A program made the translations under genes and the position numbers. A DNA stretch of 64,000 nucleotides. Source: an uncultured Prevotellaceae bacterium. Its GTDB lineage: Bacteria; Bacteroidota; Bacteroidia; Bacteroidales; Muribaculaceae. Under the pieces are notes generated by a model. It was not told the DNA's origin. It searched no databases and worked only from the letters and a program-made list of their open reading frames with translations. The DNA lies in the NCBI GenBank assembly GCA_900319525.1, contig ONOU01000006.1, positions 50,692 through 114,691 on the forward strand. The letters are read 5' to 3'. Position 1 is the stretch's first letter. Each line of letters opens with the position of its first letter. This document shows, piece after piece, positions 52,455-60,228 of this stretch.

Positions 52455-53237
52455 ATGCGGAAAGTTAGAGCAAAAAAGTCACTGGGCCAGCATTTCTTGA
52501 CCGACCTGTCGATTGCCGAGCGCATCGCACACACTCTTGATGACTTCAAGCACCTGCCCGTGCTCGAGGTGGGACCGGGCATGGGGGTACTCACCCAGTT
52601 CCTGCTCGAAATGGGCCTTGACCTCACGGTGGTGGAACTCGACAGCGAGAGTGTGGACTACCTCGAGGTGGCCTATCCGCAGCTGCATGGACGCATCATC
52701 GGTGAGGACTTCTTGAAGATGGACCTCAAGAAGTTGTACGGTGACCGCCCCTTCTGCGTCATTGGCAATTATCCATACAACATTTCGACTCAGATTTTCT
52801 TCAAGATACTGGACTACCGGGACCAGGTGGCATGTTGCAGCGGCATGTTGCAGCGTGAGGTGGCACAGCGCATCGCCGAGCCGCCGGGCAGCAAGACCTA
52901 CGGCATCCTCTCGGTGCTCTTGCAGGCATGGTATGACATCGAGTACCTGTTCACTGTCGATGAACACGTGTTCAACCCGCCCCCCAAGGTCAAGAGCGGC
53001 GTGATTCGCCTGGTGCGCAACGACGTTACCGACCTGGGCGTCGATGAGCGCCTGTTCAAGCATCTGGTGAAGCTCTCCTTCGGGCAGCGTCGCAAGATGT
53101 TGCGCAGTTCGTTGAAACCGGTATTCTCCAGCGCTCCTACGGTAATGGAACAAGACGTGTTCCGACAACGTCCCGAGAAATTGGGCGTTGAAGATTTCAT
53201 TGCCCTGACGCGGATGGCTATGGACCTGACGCGTTGA
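52455..53237 (+). CDS. rsmA: 16S rRNA dimethyladenosine transferase (KsgA/RsmA)
   Basis: RsmA dimethylates two adjacent adenines (A1518 and A1519 in E. coli numbering) near the 3' end of 16S rRNA. The 260-aa protein has KKSLGQHFLTDLSIAERI, the SAM-binding motif I LEVGPGMGVLT (37-47), motif IV NYPYN (105-109; the usual form is NLPYN), VQREVAQRIAEPPGSKTYG-like QREVAQRIAEPPGSKTYG, and the C-terminal FGQRRKMLRSSLK. A -7 promoter box TACCTTTG lies at 52394-52401. mgtE follows after a pyrimidine-rich spacer of 77 bp. Confidence 0.97.
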   Translation: MRKVRAKKSLGQHFLTDLSIAERIAHTLDDFKHLPVLEVGPGMGVLTQFLLEMGLDLTVVELDSESVDYLEVAYPQLHGRIIGEDFLKMDLKKLYGDRPFCVIGNYPYNISTQIFFKILDYRDQVACCSGMLQREVAQRIAEPPGSKTYGILSVLLQAWYDIEYLFTVDEHVFNPPPKVKSGVIRLVRNDVTDLGVDERLFKHLVKLSFGQRRKMLRSSLKPVFSSAPTVMEQDVFRQRPEKLGVEDFIALTRMAMDLTR

Positions 53238-53314
53238 CAGCAACCCACCTCTCCATCTCTCCACCTCTCCACATCAGAACCAAAAGACAACTAAGTAGAG
53301 ACCCTAAAACCGTA

Positions 53315-54709
53315 ATGAAAGAATTTACCGAAGAATATCTATCCAACCTCAACGAGCTCATCGACAGCAAGGACGAGGAGCGGGTGCGTGCCCAGATCCA
53401 GGACCTGCACCCCGCCGACATCGCCGAGCTGGTGGGGGACCTGGATGACGAGGAAGCGCTGTTCATCATGATGATGCTGGACGACGAGACGGCAGCCGAC
53501 GTGCTCGTCGAACTCGACGAGGACCAGCGCCATGACCTGATGGAGCTGATGCCCAACGAGGAAATCGCCAAGCAGGTCGAGCAGATGGACGCCGACGACG
53601 CCGTGGACGTGATCCAGGAGCTGGACGAGGAAGACCGCGAGGACGTCATCAGCCACATCGATGACGTGGAGCAGGCTGGCGACATCGTGGACCTGTTGCA
53701 ATATGACGAGGACACCGCCGGTGGCTACATGTCTACCGAGATGATTGTCGTCAACGAGAACATGTCCATGCCCGACTGCATCAAGGCAATGCGCCAGCAG
53801 GCCGAGGATCTGGACGAGATTTACAACATCTATGTCGTGGACGACGACAACCGCCTGAAGGGCATCTTCCCCCTGAAGACCACCATCACCAACCCCTCGG
53901 CTTCCAAGATCAAGCATGTCATGGAGCCCGACCCCATCAGTGTGCGCACCGATACCCACATCGAGGACGTCGCTCTTGACTTTGAGAAATATGACCTGGT
54001 GGCGATGCCCGTCGTCGATGGCATCGGCCGCCTCGTGGGACGCATCACCGTTGACGACATCATCGACCGGGTGCGCGAGCAGGGAGAGGACGATTACCAG
54101 ATGGCATCAGGTATCTGGGGCGACATCGAGACCGACGACAACGTCTTCCGTCAGGTGCGCGCCCGCTTGCCGTGGCTGCTCATCGGCCTGGTTGGCGGTA
54201 TCATCAATGCGCTCATCCTGGGCGGTGGTGAGGGCGATGCCGACCTGTTGCGCATCCTGCCGGGACTGGCGCTGTTCATCCCCTTGATTGGCGGTACGGG
54301 CGGTAACGTGGGCACACAGTCGAGCGCTATCGTCGTGCAGGGCCTCGCCAACGGCAGCCTGGACATCAAGCACGTGGGCAAGCACTTGTTCAAGGAGTTC
54401 AGCACGGCGCTCATCAATGCGCTGGTGATTGGTCTGCTCATTTTCCTGTACGCCCATTTCTTCCCCGTAGATGACAATCCCACCAAGTCACACATCGCTG
54501 CAGCCGCCGTGACCACGTCGCTGTTCCTGGTGGTGATGTTTGCCTCGCTCTTTGGCACCGTGGTTCCCCTGGTGCTCGAGAGGCTGAAGATTGACCCCGC
54601 CATCGCCACGGGCCCCTTCGTCACCGTGACCAACGATATTGTGGGCATCACCATCTACATGGCCATCAGCAACTGGCTCATCAACGTCTTCACCAATTTC
54701 ATGGGGTAG
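53315..54709 (+). CDS. mgtE: Magnesium transporter MgtE
   Basis: MgtE is a dimeric Mg2+ channel gated by intracellular Mg2+. Started at ATG 53315 (MKEFTEEYLSNLNELIDSKD) the protein has 464 aa. The acidic N-terminal MgtE_N domain (about 20-135) is followed by two CBS domains (about 140-265, TAGGYMSTEMIVVNENMS and IKHVMEPDPISVRTDTHI) and the plug helix, then five transmembrane helices with the pore signature GGTGGNVGTQSSAIVVQG. The upstream in-frame extension to 53234 is a low-complexity pyrimidine-rich leader and not coding. It follows rsmA on the same strand. No Mg2+-riboswitch structure is seen in the leader. Confidence 0.96.
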   Translation: MKEFTEEYLSNLNELIDSKDEERVRAQIQDLHPADIAELVGDLDDEEALFIMMMLDDETAADVLVELDEDQRHDLMELMPNEEIAKQVEQMDADDAVDVIQELDEEDREDVISHIDDVEQAGDIVDLLQYDEDTAGGYMSTEMIVVNENMSMPDCIKAMRQQAEDLDEIYNIYVVDDDNRLKGIFPLKTTITNPSASKIKHVMEPDPISVRTDTHIEDVALDFEKYDLVAMPVVDGIGRLVGRITVDDIIDRVREQGEDDYQMASGIWGDIETDDNVFRQVRARLPWLLIGLVGGIINALILGGGEGDADLLRILPGLALFIPLIGGTGGNVGTQSSAIVVQGLANGSLDIKHVGKHLFKEFSTALINALVIGLLIFLYAHFFPVDDNPTKSHIAAAAVTTSLFLVVMFASLFGTVVPLVLERLKIDPAIATGPFVTVTNDIVGITIYMAISNWLINVFTNFMG

Positions 54710-54710
54710 T

Positions 54711-54891
54711 GCGAGCGTTGCTCGCAGTTTAGAGCTCGCTGCGCGAGAGGTCTAGGGTTTAGGGTCTAGAGGGGCATTCGCGTTCTTCTTTGGTATCACG
54801 CTAAGGCGCAAAGCCGCTAAGATATTATATTTGCGAGCACTTGCGAGCAACACTTTTTAAAAAAAACTTTGCGTCTTAGCGTCTTAGCGTG
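54711..54891. repeat. Repeat-rich spacer with inverted and tandem GCGAGC/TTAGCG repeats
   Basis: A small palindrome GCGAGC-GTT-GCTCGC lies at about 54711-54726. A 17-base arm (54797-54813, CACGCTAAGGCGCAAAG) is inversely repeated with variation at 54867-54891, where CTTAGCG occurs twice. Between them is a perfect tandem TTGCGAGCA (54831-54839 and 54841-54849). No gene is seen in 54710-54955. Confidence 0.65.
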
Positions 54892-54955
54892 AGGTTTTGC
54901 GGCCGGGGTGGGGCTGTGAAGTTTTTGAGGTGGGGGAGAAAATCGCGGCAAAAAG

Positions 54956-54986
54956 ATTGCGGGTTTCTGTTTTTTTAGTATCTTTG
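54956..54986 (+). promoter_or_regulatory. Promoter of the tRNA gene
   Basis: ATTG (54956-54959), 19 nt, TATCTTTG (54979-54986). The tRNA begins about 36 bp downstream of the predicted start point. Confidence 0.75.
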
Positions 54987-55028
54987 CAGTCGCTTTTGGC
55001 GCAAAAACACTGCCGCCAGTACAAAGCA

Positions 55029-55102
55029 GGTCCTATAGCTCAGTTGGTTAGAGCACCTGACTCATAATCAGGGAGTCCTTGGTTCAAGCCCAAGTGGGAC
55101 CA
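55029..55102 (+). tRNA. tRNA with CAU anticodon (Met elongator or lysidine-modified Ile2)
   Basis: All cloverleaf arms pair. The acceptor is GGTCCTA/TGGGACC (one G-U), the D arm AGCTCAGTTGGTTAGAGC, the anticodon stem CCTGA/TCAGG with loop CTCATAA (anticodon CAT), and the T arm CTTGG-TTCAAGC-CCAAG. Discriminator A102; CCA is not encoded. CAU can be elongator Met or Ile2 after lysidine modification by TilS; the body resembles some Ile2 tRNAs, but I cannot decide. A terminator hairpin follows at once. Confidence 0.93.
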
Positions 55103-55110
55103 CAATAAAC

Positions 55111-55141
55111 CGCCGACACTTGATGGTGCCGGCGATTTTTG
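55111..55141 (+). terminator. Terminator after the tRNA
   Basis: CGCCG-CAC pairs with GTG-CGGCG (one mismatch), followed by ATTTTTGTTTTTG. It sits 8 bp after the tRNA. A GTTCGTTC tandem repeat begins at 55147. Confidence 0.85.
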
Positions 55142-55185
55142 TTTTTGTTCGTTCGTTCGTTTGTTCGTCGGGTATGTGCGTGCTG

Positions 55186-58100
55186 TTACGCCGTTTGAGG
55201 GGTGATGACACCGTGGATGGTGTCGATGTACTTGGCGAGGGGCAGCATATAGGGTGTGAAGACTGACAGCCGCTCGTCAAACGGGGCTTCGTTGACAACA
55301 ATCTCTTTGGTGATATCACCGTTCTCGCACACATAGGCGATAATGGTATTCAGGAAGTCCTCTTGCTCGGCATTCAACTCGTTGCCTGAAATGAACTCTG
55401 AGAAGCGTCTAACCGCATTCTTGCGGTCAACCCCTACCAATGAACGGACAAACATGGCAACATTGCCGCCACAGGGCATCCCTGCGGTGAACTTGTCGTA
55501 GTCATCTTTGCTACCGAGTTCTTGCCACAAGATTCGTTCAAGTTCGGTGAAGTCGGCTGCTGTCAGTTGCTCCATATCGTAGATCTTTTGGAGTACGGGC
55601 AGGTTTCTGTTCTTCGACAGGAAGTCCAATACACTCTGCTTGTAGGACACACGAGGTGTAATGCCTTCCATCGTGCCCTCGTCGCTGATTTCGTCCTCGA
55701 TGTCCACGGTGAACCATTGACCACCTTGACCAATGAGGAACTTGATGAGGTCTCTCAGGTCGTTGCGGACCTTTTCAAGCCATTTGAGTGACACGTTCTG
55801 CCAAGCGACATCAGTCAATACTTCCTTGATGGTGCCCATCTTGGCTTGTACCTGTGGCAAGGTGGCTTTCTCTTGCAGTTTCTCGGCAATCGTTTGAACC
55901 GAATGCACCGCTTTGGTGGCATTGCCCTCACCACCAATCAGCGACAATTCAATCAGCATCACCAACAGGTCAAATTTCTTGGCACTCTCGTCGAGGGTGT
56001 TCTTGGGCAGCAAGGGTGCGATGACATTGCTCAATGTGTTGACATCAACTTCCGAAATGTATGTCCATGAGTCGTTGTCCTTGAAGTGGCTTACGTCAGC
56101 CCATCTTTCCCTTACTGAGATGTGGCTGTCACTGAGCGATGCGACCTGTTCTTTCAACAGCGTCTTGATTTCGTCGTGCAGCCCCCGGGCATACTCATCT
56201 TCTTGCCATTGCTGATGCTGCAAGTGGAACGCTATCTTAGCCCGAATACTGAAAATCTTCTCGGTCAACGACGGTGCAACGGCTGCTGTCTGACCATCAG
56301 GATTCTTGTCGAAATACTCGAAGTTCCTGCACCAATCAAAGATGTAGAAATACTCCTTGTCTTTCCCAGGCCCGAAGATGCCCTGTGACAGACGTGTGCC
56401 TCGACCAATCATCTGCATGAACTTGATTTTACTCTTGACCACCTTAAAGAACACAAGGTTGAGCACATCGGGCACATCAATGCCCGTGTCAAGCATATCG
56501 ACCGAAACGGCTATCTGCGGGTTGCCGTCCCTGATTTCGAACTTGTCGATGAGGTCTTTTGAATAGGTGACATAGTTGTCGATAAGGGCACAGAAGTCTG
56601 ATGAGTATTCAGGGTATAAGTAGTAGAACCGCTCGACAATCATCTCGGCGTGGCGGTGGTTGTAGGCAAAGATGATCGTCTTGCCTATGCGCTCTCCGCT
56701 CTGCACCTTCAGACCGTTCTCCATCAGGTCTTGCAGCACACGGTCGATGGTGTCGAGATTGAAGATGTAGTTGAATATCTCCTTGGTCTCGATGTCTCGG
56801 GGTTGGGGGTCGCCTTCAATGGCCTTGATGGCCTGCTCATACTCCCACACCTTCTCGAGCTGTTCCTTTTCCTCGGCGCTCAGGTTGTTGTACTTGATGC
56901 CCTCTTTCAGGATGAGTGATCCACGCTTGAAGCCCTTGTAGTTGACAAGGTAACCCTCGGCCACAGCATCCTCCAATTCATAGGCATAATTGGGCACGCC
57001 CTGTTCCATTTGGAAGGTCTCGTAAGTGCTCTTATCCACCTCGTCTCTTGGTGTCGCGGTCAAGCCCACCAGCAGAGCGTCAAAGTAGTTGAAGATGGCC
57101 GAATACTTGCCAAAGATGCTGCGATGAGCCTCGTCAATGATAATCAGGTCAAACCGCCCTACACTGAAGGCTTTCTCGTCGGTGTCGATGTAGTTGATCA
57201 TCGTCTGATAGGTCGAGAAGGTGATGCGGGCATTGGTGTCAGGGTCTTTATCCTCGCTCAGGATTGAGGTGGTCATGTGGGGCAGCAACTTCACAAAATT
57301 CTTATGTGCCTGACTGACCAACGGAATCCTGTCGGCAAGGAACAGGACGTTCTTCACCCATCCGTTACGGGTCAACACGTCAACAAGCGAAATAGCGACT
57401 CGTGTCTTACCTGTACCTGTAGCCATCACCAACAAGCCTCGACGATGCTTGGTATTGAAGTGCTCGCACACCGATTTAATCGCCATTTTCTGATAATGGC
57501 GGTCAGTGATGCTGTCCTTCACACTGAAGTCGGTAATGTCGTGTCGTTTTCTTTTTTGGATGAGCAGTTCCAGGTCGGCCTCGGTGTGGAAAGCGAACAA
57601 CTTGCGGGGAGGGTAGCCCAGCCCGTCAATGATATGGGTCTCAAAGCCGTTGGTATAGTAGATGACGGGTCTCACCCCATATCGCTGTTCCAGGCAGTCG
57701 GCATACAGTTCGGCCTGGTGTTTGCCCTTGACGGGCGACACGCTCGTCCTTTTGGCCTCAATCACGGCAAGGGGCAGACCGTTGCTGCCGAACAGCACAT
57801 AATCGCAGAAGCCCTTGCCCTCATTGTTGGGCATTCCTTCAACCTCGACCTCTATGCAAGCCTTTGAGGGCTGTATTGCACCTTCGGTGTCCAACACATC
57901 CCAACCTGCCTCTTTCAGCATCAGGTCAATATAGAGTTTGCGGGTCTCGGCCTCCGATATGTCCGATGCCACTTCCACCACGGGGGTCTTGTCGGCAACG
58001 GCCTCTTTGTCGGCCGCCTCGACGATGGTCGATTGCGGGGTCACCGCTACCTTGGCAGGAGTGATGACCGATGCTTGGGGACTGTTGGGAATCAGGTTCC

Positions 58101-58500
58101 TGTCAAACGGAACGACCTCCTTGATAAAGGTCAGTTTGTGCAGCACGGCGGCCACCACATTATAGAGGTTGAGCAGGCAGAAGAACGACTCGCCCCGGGT
58201 GACTTTCTTGTTGTGAGCGCCGTTGTTGCCCACCTTGCGCACATAGTGCACCGCCTTCATCACCCGCTCGTCGCCAATGAACTCACGGAAAACCTCGCCA
58301 TCCACCAGTTCAAACAGGGACACCCGCTCGGGCACATCGATATGCTTCATCACATAGAGCGCCCTGACGATATACTCCAGCGCCTTCCTCGCACTGATGG
58401 CACTCAGTTCAGGATTGCTCACCTGCATCTCCTCGGCCGCCGAGCAGAAGTTGTGCAGGTCACTCAACCCCAATTCTTGTAGATAGTCGAAGTTCCTCAT
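55186..58500 (-). CDS. hsdR: Type I restriction endonuclease subunit R (DEAD/DEAH translocase)
   Basis: HsdR is the nuclease-motor subunit of a type I restriction system. The 1104-aa protein opens with a DUF4145-like helical domain (about 15-125, AISARKALEYIVRALYV, VGNNGAHNKK). The PD-(D/E)xK nuclease follows (Asp233 in GFCDYVLFGS, Glu248-Ala-Lys250 in VIEAKRTS). The helicase/translocase domain has Walker A MATGTGKTR (359-367), DEAH (456-459) in LIIIDEAHRSIFG, LVGLTATPRD and MIGRGTRLSQ. The C-terminal third is the helical HsdR region. It starts 3 bp after the hsdS stop, so the two are translationally linked. Length and residues are intact, so the nuclease looks functional. Confidence 0.94.
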   Translation of the reverse strand: MRNFDYLQELGLSDLHNFCSAAEEMQVSNPELSAISARKALEYIVRALYVMKHIDVPERVSLFELVDGEVFREFIGDERVMKAVHYVRKVGNNGAHNKKVTRGESFFCLLNLYNVVAAVLHKLTFIKEVVPFDRNLIPNSPQASVITPAKVAVTPQSTIVEAADKEAVADKTPVVEVASDISEAETRKLYIDLMLKEAGWDVLDTEGAIQPSKACIEVEVEGMPNNEGKGFCDYVLFGSNGLPLAVIEAKRTSVSPVKGKHQAELYADCLEQRYGVRPVIYYTNGFETHIIDGLGYPPRKLFAFHTEADLELLIQKRKRHDITDFSVKDSITDRHYQKMAIKSVCEHFNTKHRRGLLVMATGTGKTRVAISLVDVLTRNGWVKNVLFLADRIPLVSQAHKNFVKLLPHMTTSILSEDKDPDTNARITFSTYQTMINYIDTDEKAFSVGRFDLIIIDEAHRSIFGKYSAIFNYFDALLVGLTATPRDEVDKSTYETFQMEQGVPNYAYELEDAVAEGYLVNYKGFKRGSLILKEGIKYNNLSAEEKEQLEKVWEYEQAIKAIEGDPQPRDIETKEIFNYIFNLDTIDRVLQDLMENGLKVQSGERIGKTIIFAYNHRHAEMIVERFYYLYPEYSSDFCALIDNYVTYSKDLIDKFEIRDGNPQIAVSVDMLDTGIDVPDVLNLVFFKVVKSKIKFMQMIGRGTRLSQGIFGPGKDKEYFYIFDWCRNFEYFDKNPDGQTAAVAPSLTEKIFSIRAKIAFHLQHQQWQEDEYARGLHDEIKTLLKEQVASLSDSHISVRERWADVSHFKDNDSWTYISEVDVNTLSNVIAPLLPKNTLDESAKKFDLLVMLIELSLIGGEGNATKAVHSVQTIAEKLQEKATLPQVQAKMGTIKEVLTDVAWQNVSLKWLEKVRNDLRDLIKFLIGQGGQWFTVDIEDEISDEGTMEGITPRVSYKQSVLDFLSKNRNLPVLQKIYDMEQLTAADFTELERILWQELGSKDDYDKFTAGMPCGGNVAMFVRSLVGVDRKNAVRRFSEFISGNELNAEQEDFLNTIIAYVCENGDITKEIVVNEAPFDERLSVFTPYMLPLAKYIDTIHGVITPQTA

Positions 58501-58503
58501 AAT

Positions 58504-59675
58504 TTATCCAAAGTATTTATCCATCGTGTAGTCAAACATCGTTTGTGTCTCATCAATGGACTGTTGAACAAGTGCCTTTTGCCGCTCAATCGCCTCAACC
58601 TTTTGAACATAGTCTTTTTGAAGTTGCAATGGTGGTACGATTACCTTAGTTTTTTTAGCATTGGTGATTGTGTAAGTTCCTACTACGGCTGCATTTGCAT
58701 TGCCCTGTATTTGGCCCATAACAAACGGTGTTGCATATTGGTCTTTAATAAATCTTGATTCACAAAGACCCTTACTTTTGAACCACAATATATTACCATC
58801 TTTGAAGTAGAACCTGTCCTCGGCCTTGACTATATAGCAAACACCAAGTGTTCCTACCGCTGTAACCATAATATCTCCTTTTGACGGAACACCATATTTT
58901 CCTGCATATTCGCTATACAATTCTTCCGAAACAAATATAGGTGAATCAATTGGCTCATTTTGGGCGAATTTCACAATTTCTCTTGCTCTATAAAAGGGAA
59001 TACCTTCGTTTTGCCATTGAGATTCAAAAACTCTTTTACTTGAACCAATATCAAATAACTCAACCATACACTTGGTTTCCCATCCTTTGGGATTGTCGAT
59101 GGGGTCGCCAAACATCGTGTAGAAGATGGACTGTGCGAGTTGGTCGTAGGCTTTGAGTTGTTCTTTCTTCTTCTCGATGATGCCCTGTAGCAAGTCAAGT
59201 TCCGCAACAATCCGCTCCTGCTCCCCAATCGGCGGCACTGGAATTGGGATTTGTTCTGTGGTTCTCTTTGAAATCTCTTTAAATGTTGCACCCCTGCCCA
59301 ATGAGTTTAGGTAGTCAACTTTTCCAAAAGATACCAATAAACAAATTCGTTAAGAAGAAGATTAGAACAAATAATATTCTTGAACCCTTGATTACAATAC
59401 ATAGGTACAGTAGTGATTGCAACTTTTCCAATAGGAGCACGAGATGACAATAGTACTGTTCCAGTTGGGAGTAATTGAAGGTTGGTTTTTTGTACGGCCA
59501 AATCAGTTATTGTTCGAGGAGTTGCACCTTGATATTTATTGCCATTCAAGTCGGCAGGTGTAACCCAATAATTTGTGCCTCCCCAATACTCTTCAATATT
59601 TGATTTTGGGGTGCTACCTCCAACAATAGTTGCGACCTCTCCCAGTTTCTTATATGTCCAGTCTTGTTTGTTCAT
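58504..59675 (-). pseudogene. hsdS: Type I restriction specificity subunit HsdS, frameshifted
   Basis: HsdS sets the DNA target of the R and M subunits. The first part (start MNKQDWTYKKLGEVATIVGG, ATG 59675) covers target recognition domain 1 and stops at LLEKLTT near 59307. The second part, in the -1 frame, carries on as VDYLNSLGRGATFKEIS, the central conserved helix (PIGEQERIVAELDLLQGIIE), recognition domain 2 and the terminal helix VEAIERQKALVQQSIDETQT. Adding one base to the A run (minus strand; T run at 59320-59323 on the plus strand) gives an unbroken YWYLLEKVDYLNSLG, the expected family sequence. So a one-base deletion, a phase-variable run or a sequencing error splits an otherwise complete gene of about 390 codons. 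Confidence 0.88.
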
Positions 59676-59695
59676 CGGTTGTTTGTCGTTTGGTG

Positions 59696-59703
59696 CAAAG
59701 TTA
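59696..59703 (-). promoter_or_regulatory. -7 promoter box before hsdS
   Basis: On the minus strand TAACTTTG fits TAnnTTTG; the -33 box is weak (AATG). A start point near 59689 excludes the upstream in-frame start at 59708 and supports ATG 59675. Confidence 0.55.
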
Positions 59704-59751
59704 CACATTTATGTTTGAATGGCATTGTTTCGCAGTGGAATAATGTGCAAT

Positions 59752-59772
59752 AAAAAAGGCAGTGCCCCTTTT
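59752..59772 (-). terminator. Short hairpin terminator before hsdS
   Basis: On the minus strand AAAAGG-GGCACTG-CCTTTTTT forms a 6-bp stem with a T run. It lies downstream of the small ORF ending at 59840 and would separate it from hsdS. Confidence 0.45.
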
Positions 59773-59839
59773 GTCGAGAGCACCGCCGATGCAGGGCTGT
59801 ACGTCCGTCCGTTCGTACGGACGTACGGACGAATCAATC

Positions 59840-60061
59840 TTAAGGCTTGTTTACCGGCTCGGTCGTTTCCTCCCAGTCACCAATCTTGCAAACACCGGTG
59901 ACGGGCACCTCGAAGGTGAACTTCACCGCTTTGCCGTTCTTGAGATTGTGTACCGAAATGGTCTTTACCTCACTTTCGCTGTCGATGTTGATGTGAATGC
60001 CGGTGACAATGCAGTCGGCGAGCAGGTCAACTAATTGTTTTAAACTCATTTTCTTTTTCAT
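59840..60061 (-). CDS. Small ORF of unknown function (69-73 aa)
   Basis: The predicted protein (MKKKMSLKQLVDLLADCIVT at the start; ATG 60061 or 60049) has an amphipathic first helix and then beta-type segments (VKTISVHNLKNGKAVKFTFE, VTGVCKIGDWEETTEP). It has no known motif, no signal peptide and no transmembrane helix. It lies between the ATPase gene and hsdS on the same strand. Its codon composition is like its neighbours. It could be an antitoxin-like or structural accessory protein, but nothing in the sequence decides this. Confidence 0.5.
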   Translation of the reverse strand: MKKKMSLKQLVDLLADCIVTGIHINIDSESEVKTISVHNLKNGKAVKFTFEVPVTGVCKIGDWEETTEPVNKP

Positions 60062-60110
60062 GGTAAGTGATAAATTTAAAAGTGAATGGAAATTTATATA
60101 ACGTACAGGC

Positions 60111-60216
60111 GAACGAACGAATGAACGGATGAAAGGGTAGGAGTGTTAGTGACAGGATTGAAATTGTTGTGTCAAAACTATCGATGACACAATTTCATCC
60201 GTTCATTCGTTCGTTC
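60111..60216. repeat. 24-bp perfect inverted repeat enclosing a smaller inverted repeat
   Basis: Bases 60111-60134 are the exact inverse complement of 60193-60216. The arms contain GAACGAACGAATGAACGG-type tetranucleotide runs. Inside the loop TTGTGTCA (60167-60174) pairs with TGACACAA (60185-60192). An AATTTATATA copy flanks each side (60091-60100 and 60217-60226). It occupies the gap between the ATPase stop (60229) and the small ORF start (60061). Confidence 0.8.
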
Positions 60217-60228
60217 AATTTATATATA

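Noticed and set aside
53238-53314. Mg2+ riboswitch before mgtE
   Set aside because: The leader is a short pyrimidine-rich tandem repeat with no stable fold visible.
58504-59708. Two separate hsdS half-genes
   Set aside because: The two parts join in one family-like sequence after adding a single base, so a frameshifted single gene explains them better than two designed half-subunits.
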